A stretch of 57,148 bases of DNA. It comes from Hellea sp. (GTDB lineage Bacteria; Pseudomonadota; Alphaproteobacteria; Caulobacterales; Maricaulaceae). Below the pieces are notes generated by a model, which was not told where the DNA came from, ran no database searches, and saw only the letters and a program-made list of their open reading frames with translations. Shown here piece by piece: positions 52,081-57,148 of the stretch. The stretch lies in the NCBI GenBank assembly GCA_013002305.1, contig JABDKG010000012.1:1-57148 (forward strand). Reading direction: 5' to 3'. The number at the start of each line of letters is the position of its first letter. The stretch's first letter is position 1. The translations under genes and the position numbers were made by a program.

Positions 52081-52210
52081 GTTATTCCACATATTTCCGC
52101 TCATCCTCGCGAAAGCGGGGATCCAAACAGGGTTGGGTTTCGCACTCCGGCAGGAAAACTTTATTCGGATACATGTTCAGATCCCCGCCTGCGCGGGGAT
52201 GAGCGGAGTG
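52057..52210 (+). repeat. first copy of a 288-bp-period duplication, with family B element
   Basis: The segment from the 3' end of the PH-domain gene through a family B double hairpin (about 52096-52210) recurs at 52345-52507. The first ~84 bases are almost identical between the copies (for example, gagtgcttaagttattccac). The middle diverges, and the final hairpin matches again. Confidence 0.9.
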
Positions 52211-52265
52211 TGGCTAAGCCGCCAATCGCGCTTGCTTTAACCCGCGCAAAGCCGTATTAATAAGC

Positions 52266-52356
52266 CCTTCCGAGGAGCGCCTGTCCGGATGGGCCTGACA
52301 GGCTGAGACGCATCCTTTGAACTTGATCGGGCTCGCCCCCGCGTAAGGACGGAACT
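52266..52356 (+). promoter_or_regulatory. TPP (thiamin pyrophosphate) riboswitch
   Basis: Conserved THI-box blocks are present: gaggagcgcc near the 5' side, ggctgagacgcatcctttga and acttgatcgggctc, then gcgtaagga at the 3' side. Helix P1 would be ttccg (52268-52272) with cggaa (52350-52354). It lies upstream of thiC, as expected. The 3' P1 strand comes from duplicated DNA (see 52345). Confidence 0.92.
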
Positions 52357-52507
52357 TTGAGTGCTTAAGTTATTCCACATAATTCCGCTCATCCTCGCGA
52401 AAGCGGGGATCCAAACAGGGTTGGGTTTTATACCCAATTTCGGGCGGAAGGATTCCATTCGGATACATGTTCAGATCCTCGCCTGCGCGGGGATGAGCGG
52501 AGTTTGG
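52345..52507 (+). repeat. second copy of the 288-bp-period duplication, between riboswitch and thiC
   Basis: aaggacggaactttgagtgc and the following bases repeat 52057 onward, including a copy of the PH-gene 3' end. A family B double hairpin (about 52384-52507) then separates the riboswitch from thiC. The hairpins have no T-run, so they are not standard terminators. No other gene is seen in 52081-52551. Confidence 0.88.
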
Positions 52508-52515
52508 GGATATGA

Positions 52516-54606
<2,091 letters not shown>

Positions 54607-54656
54607 CTCGAAAGCGGTTTCTCAAGTGTAAAAGCAAATGAATTAGGGAACAATTT

Positions 54657-55349
54657 TTGAACCAAAACGACAAACAGTTGCATCAGATGGGAATTATATT
54701 TTATCTTCGATTTATCCGACGGTATCAAATTCCTCACGTGGCAAATTTCTTTTTTAAGTATCACAAGTATGTTTATTGGGTTTCGATCCTCGCCGTTGCG
54801 TCAATCGTAATATTTGATCGCAGTAATATTCTTGCATACTTAATCTGCTTTTCGTTGCCTTCGGTAACCCTAACTAATGGGACTAACGTAGCAAACTTCA
54901 TGATACTGAAACGCCGCTCACCCAAGAAAAATTTTTATCCATTCATAATAGAGGGGATAATAATGTCTGCTTTGGTCCTAATGGCTTTTACATTCTACGT
55001 TTACTCTGCTGAAACTGTTTCTTTAATTTCTGTTTTTGCTATCCTATCCGCGTATATTGCCTCGGCATATTCTGCGGCAATTTCATACCTAATCGTAAGC
55101 ATGACGAAAATAACGGAAAAGGATTGGTTGCGCTTCGATCTAATTAGTTATCTCTTATTGTTTATCGGAATAATCACCGCATATATGTTGTTAGCTGGAA
55201 TCTCGGTTGATATTCCCAAACTATTGTCATTATTCTTGGGATCAATATGGTTTGTATTTCGTCTTGTAAAATGGACGTATAGATACGCCGAGGTACCAGA
55301 AAGAACACAAACGCAACCACCTATCCCCCCGAATATAAAAAACGCGTAG
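54657..55349 (+). CDS. AT-rich polytopic membrane protein, probably acquired
   Basis: 230 residues from a TTG at 54657; an ATG at 54687 is an alternative. About six membrane helices, many aromatic residues and a charged C-terminal tail (WTYRYAEVPERTQTQPPIPP). Base composition is markedly more AT-rich than the flanking thiC gene. The stop codon (TAG, 55347-55349) is the first part of a family A repeat (cg-tagggcggatta), so the native 3' end may have been replaced. Not recognised. Confidence 0.7.
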   Translation: MNQNDKQLHQMGIIFYLRFIRRYQIPHVANFFFKYHKYVYWVSILAVASIVIFDRSNILAYLICFSLPSVTLTNGTNVANFMILKRRSPKKNFYPFIIEGIIMSALVLMAFTFYVYSAETVSLISVFAILSAYIASAYSAAISYLIVSMTKITEKDWLRFDLISYLLLFIGIITAYMLLAGISVDIPKLLSLFLGSIWFVFRLVKWTYRYAEVPERTQTQPPIPPNIKNA

Positions 55350-55425
55350 GGCGGATTAGAGCTTGTTCGTCATCCGCCGTCCGATTGAAAATGCCGGACC
55401 ACGGTTTCGCCTCATCCACCCGACG
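55345..55425 (+). mobile_element. family A element A8, decayed, without terminal repeats
   Basis: 'cgtagggcggattagagctt' and a following hairpin arm (gtcatccgccgtccgattga) are recognisable, then the copy decays. It overlaps the end of the preceding gene. Confidence 0.65.
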
Positions 55426-55447
55426 ATTTTGGAAAACGCATAAACCC

Positions 55448-55560
55448 CTGTCATGTCGGAATTGCGGCGCGATACCCGGGACCTCTCCCGTTTACGCTGT
55501 GAATCCTGATTTCCAGCGCGACCGGCGAAGCCCCCGCATCAAGTGCGGGATGACAGAAGG
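55448..55560. repeat. hairpin repeat related to family B
   Basis: Starts tgtcatgtcggaattgcggc and ends with ccccgcatcaagtgcgggat gaca. It is the 'tgtcatcccgcacatgatgc' variant seen at 1737. 55350-55734 holds no convincing gene otherwise. Confidence 0.6.
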
Positions 55561-55734
55561 TGAGCGGGATGACGGGGTTGTCTGGGCTCGGGGCAAGTCA
55601 CTCGGTGTAACCCGTGAAATCGCCGAATTTGTGGCAGGCGCGACGCATGGATTGACCGTATGTGAGGCGCGTATGGTTTGATCCCAATAAATATTCGTGC
55701 TAGTTGACCCTCATATCATGGGAGGAGAGATACA

Positions 55735-56151
55735 ATGAGTTGGGGCGATGCGGCGCGGAAACATGCCGAAATTCATGACAAGAAATCCGAAAGCGCGCGC
55801 AAAGCCGCTGATAAAGCGCACGCCAAGGCGCTGGCCAAATTGGTTGCTGGTACGAAGGATGCCTTGATCACGGCCCTGGGTACCGCCACAAGTAATGTGG
55901 CTCGACGAGAGGCCGTAGAGGCTGTCCTGAAAGAGGTTAACGACGATATCAACAAAAAATCACCGGAGGATAATCCAGCCTGGGACATGTCGTCGGTTGC
56001 CCATATATGGGGTCTGATGCAGGAACAAAACCTGCTAAAGGCGCTGGCCGATGCCTTGAAAGAAGTGGAAACCCATGAAGCTGCGCGCGATGCATTTTCT
56101 GAGCTGGCCGACGGTCTAGATACAGCGGAAACAGCGGTCATGCCGCAATAA
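55735..56151 (+). CDS. small all-helical protein of unknown function
   Basis: 138 residues, preceded by a strong ribosome binding site (gggaggagag). The sequence is Ala/Lys/Glu/Asp-rich and almost entirely helical (AARKHAEIHDKKSESARKAA...), with no membrane segment or signal peptide. Not recognised. It stands alone between repeats. Confidence 0.7.
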   Translation: MSWGDAARKHAEIHDKKSESARKAADKAHAKALAKLVAGTKDALITALGTATSNVARREAVEAVLKEVNDDINKKSPEDNPAWDMSSVAHIWGLMQEQNLLKALADALKEVETHEAARDAFSELADGLDTAETAVMPQ

Positions 56152-56606
56152 ATATTTCTCATTTGTTAAAAACGTAAATAGAGCCGGTAAAATAAGGAAC
56201 TATCCTTTTGAATCTTAAGTGATTCATGGGTGCTCAGCGGGAGGTGGATTACTGCCATCCATCGTCAAGTTTACAGTGGATGCGGTCAGGTTGAGGAGGG
56301 CGGTAATGACGAAGTTGGGATCGTCGGCCAAGCGCCCAACATCAACCTCGCTAGCGCCGAAGCCTAACTCACTGTGTTCGCGTTTTTTGCGTGATATATC
56401 CCTTGCATTCCCCAATTTCGGCGCTATATGCACCCCATCGATGAGGGCCCGACAATCGGCTTATTCCTCACCCCGGATTTGTTCCCGGTGATTAATGCGG
56501 TTTTTTCTCGCTTGCTATAATCGAGTACAAGCAGCCTCCCCCTTAAAAACCACACCAACCCTCCCTATATCCAATAGATGACCAACCCATCACCGGATAA
56601 ATCCCC
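56152..56606. other. intergenic region with repeat remnants
   Basis: A family D copy lies at 56359-56390. A minus-strand frame (56224-56433) reads ...VGRLADDPNFVITALLNLTASTVNLTMDG... and could be a degraded gene end, but its start falls in repeat sequence. Nothing else is supported here. Confidence 0.4.
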
Positions 56607-57148
56607 ATGCCTTTCATAGCGATTAGCCTTGTGGTTTTGGCCGCTTGGGCGGCGCATTTTTTGTGGGCCAAGCGGCAAAAGAAACGCGCTTTGCTGAGCG
56701 CGCCTTTATCTGTGCGGCAGCGCCGAATTGTTTCGAAATATGTGCCGATCACCAACCGCCTCCCTAAGAAATTTCGCGCGCGCTTTGAAGGACAGGTCCG
56801 GCTGTTTCTGGATCAGATAGAGTTTCACGGCTATGGCGGCCTTCGGGTCACTGAGACTATGCGCCTGTCCATTGCGGCGCAGGCGGCTTTACTGACGGCG
56901 GGCAATGATCTTTGGTATAAGAGCCTGCGCACGGTCCTGCTTTATCCGGACGCGTTTCAGTCCCGGCAGAGTTATAATCACGGCTATGTGGTGACCGAGC
57001 GCAATGAAGTGCGCCTGGGCGAAAGCTGGGGCCGCGGGCCGGTTGTGCTGTCCTGGGCCCACGCCCAAGAAGGCGCTTTTAATGATCGCAGCGGGCGCAA
57101 CGTGGTGTTTCACGAATTCGCCCATCAGCTCGATGATCTGTCCGGAGC
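56607..57148 (+). CDS. mtfA: MtfA-family zinc peptidase (3' end outside window)
   Basis: The ATG at 56607 opens a frame that runs off the window. 180 residues are visible. An N-terminal hydrophobic helix (about 2-19) is followed by RLPKKFRARFEGQVRLFLDQIEFHG, then LRVTETMRLSIAAQAALLTAG, and near the window edge the zinc motif HEFAHQLD. This is the M90/MtfA signature. In E. coli MtfA is a peptidase that binds the Mlc repressor; other members are of unknown role. The gene is truncated by the window, not in nature. Confidence 0.92.
   Translation, partial: MPFIAISLVVLAAWAAHFLWAKRQKKRALLSAPLSVRQRRIVSKYVPITNRLPKKFRARFEGQVRLFLDQIEFHGYGGLRVTETMRLSIAAQAALLTAGNDLWYKSLRTVLLYPDAFQSRQSYNHGYVVTERNEVRLGESWGRGPVVLSWAHAQEGAFNDRSGRNVVFHEFAHQLDDLSG

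Noticed and set aside
56224-56433. 69-residue minus-strand frame
   Set aside because: Its N-terminal part is family D repeat sequence. The C-terminal part could be a gene remnant but cannot be supported.

Overview
The window looks like chromosomal DNA of an alphaproteobacterium. The evidence is the rRNA sequence, HWE/HisKA_2-type sensor kinases, many TonB-dependent receptors, a TPR-sulfotransferase beside a TonB-dependent receptor, and the general codon style. A member of the Maricaulales/Hyphomonadaceae or a neighbouring lineage is a guess. No phage, conjugation or CRISPR module is visible.

Layout. (1) 1-1440: 3' end of a 23S rRNA gene, a 5S rRNA gene, and a degenerate triplication of the 5S tail plus terminator. 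(2) 1.45-8.0 kb: an accessory mosaic. Small or unknown genes (a YcxB-like membrane protein, a 323-residue orphan, a GAF/HisKA_2 kinase, a bitopic protein, an MNT nucleotidyltransferase) sit between copies of a ~175 bp terminal-inverted-repeat element (family A). Shorter hairpin repeats (families B and D) and a helically phased 11-bp tandem array are also present. (3) 8.0-14.9 kb: a divergent ParB-like protein, a lipoprotein sulfatase, dodecin, LapA-AlkD-like, and a MetOD1-like protein/HWE kinase/response regulator signalling set. (4) 15-20.8 kb: a TonB-dependent receptor, an HlyIII-like protein, a membrane protein, a TPR-methyltransferase and a MazG-like protein. (5) 20.9-29.1 kb, minus strand: two paralogous membrane hybrid kinases on either side of a 928-residue coiled-coil/peptidoglycan-binding membrane protein, with a glycine-zipper lipoprotein downstream. 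(6) 29.4-38.4 kb: a TonB-dependent receptor divergent from a TPR-sulfotransferase, a DUF917/hydantoinase/NCS1-transporter operon divergent from an Lrp regulator, and the initiator tRNA. (7) 38.5-43.2 kb, minus strand: a cobalamin riboswitch followed by btuB-btuF-btuC-btuD, a complete vitamin B12 uptake operon. (8) 43.4-52.1 kb, plus strand: a long run of tightly packed genes (esterase, PhzF, small membrane proteins, HtpX, an MBL/phosphodiester-glycosidase fusion, acyltransferase, MmcQ/YjbR, SixA-like phosphatase, two PH-domain membrane proteins). (9) 52.2-54.6 kb: a TPP riboswitch and thiC. (10) 54.6-57.1 kb: an AT-rich membrane protein, a small helical protein, repeats, and the 5' part of mtfA.

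The most unusual signal is how dispersed repeats interact with genes. One palindromic repeat (family C) lies in frame inside thiC as exactly 42 codons. Another (family B) lies in frame between the start codon and the signal peptide of a SixA-like lipoprotein. Family A copies nest in one another, truncate a gene, supply a stop codon and closely bracket a nucleotidyltransferase gene. A 288-bp-period duplication supplies the 3' P1 strand of the thiC TPP riboswitch. All functional names come from motifs read by eye; no database search was run.
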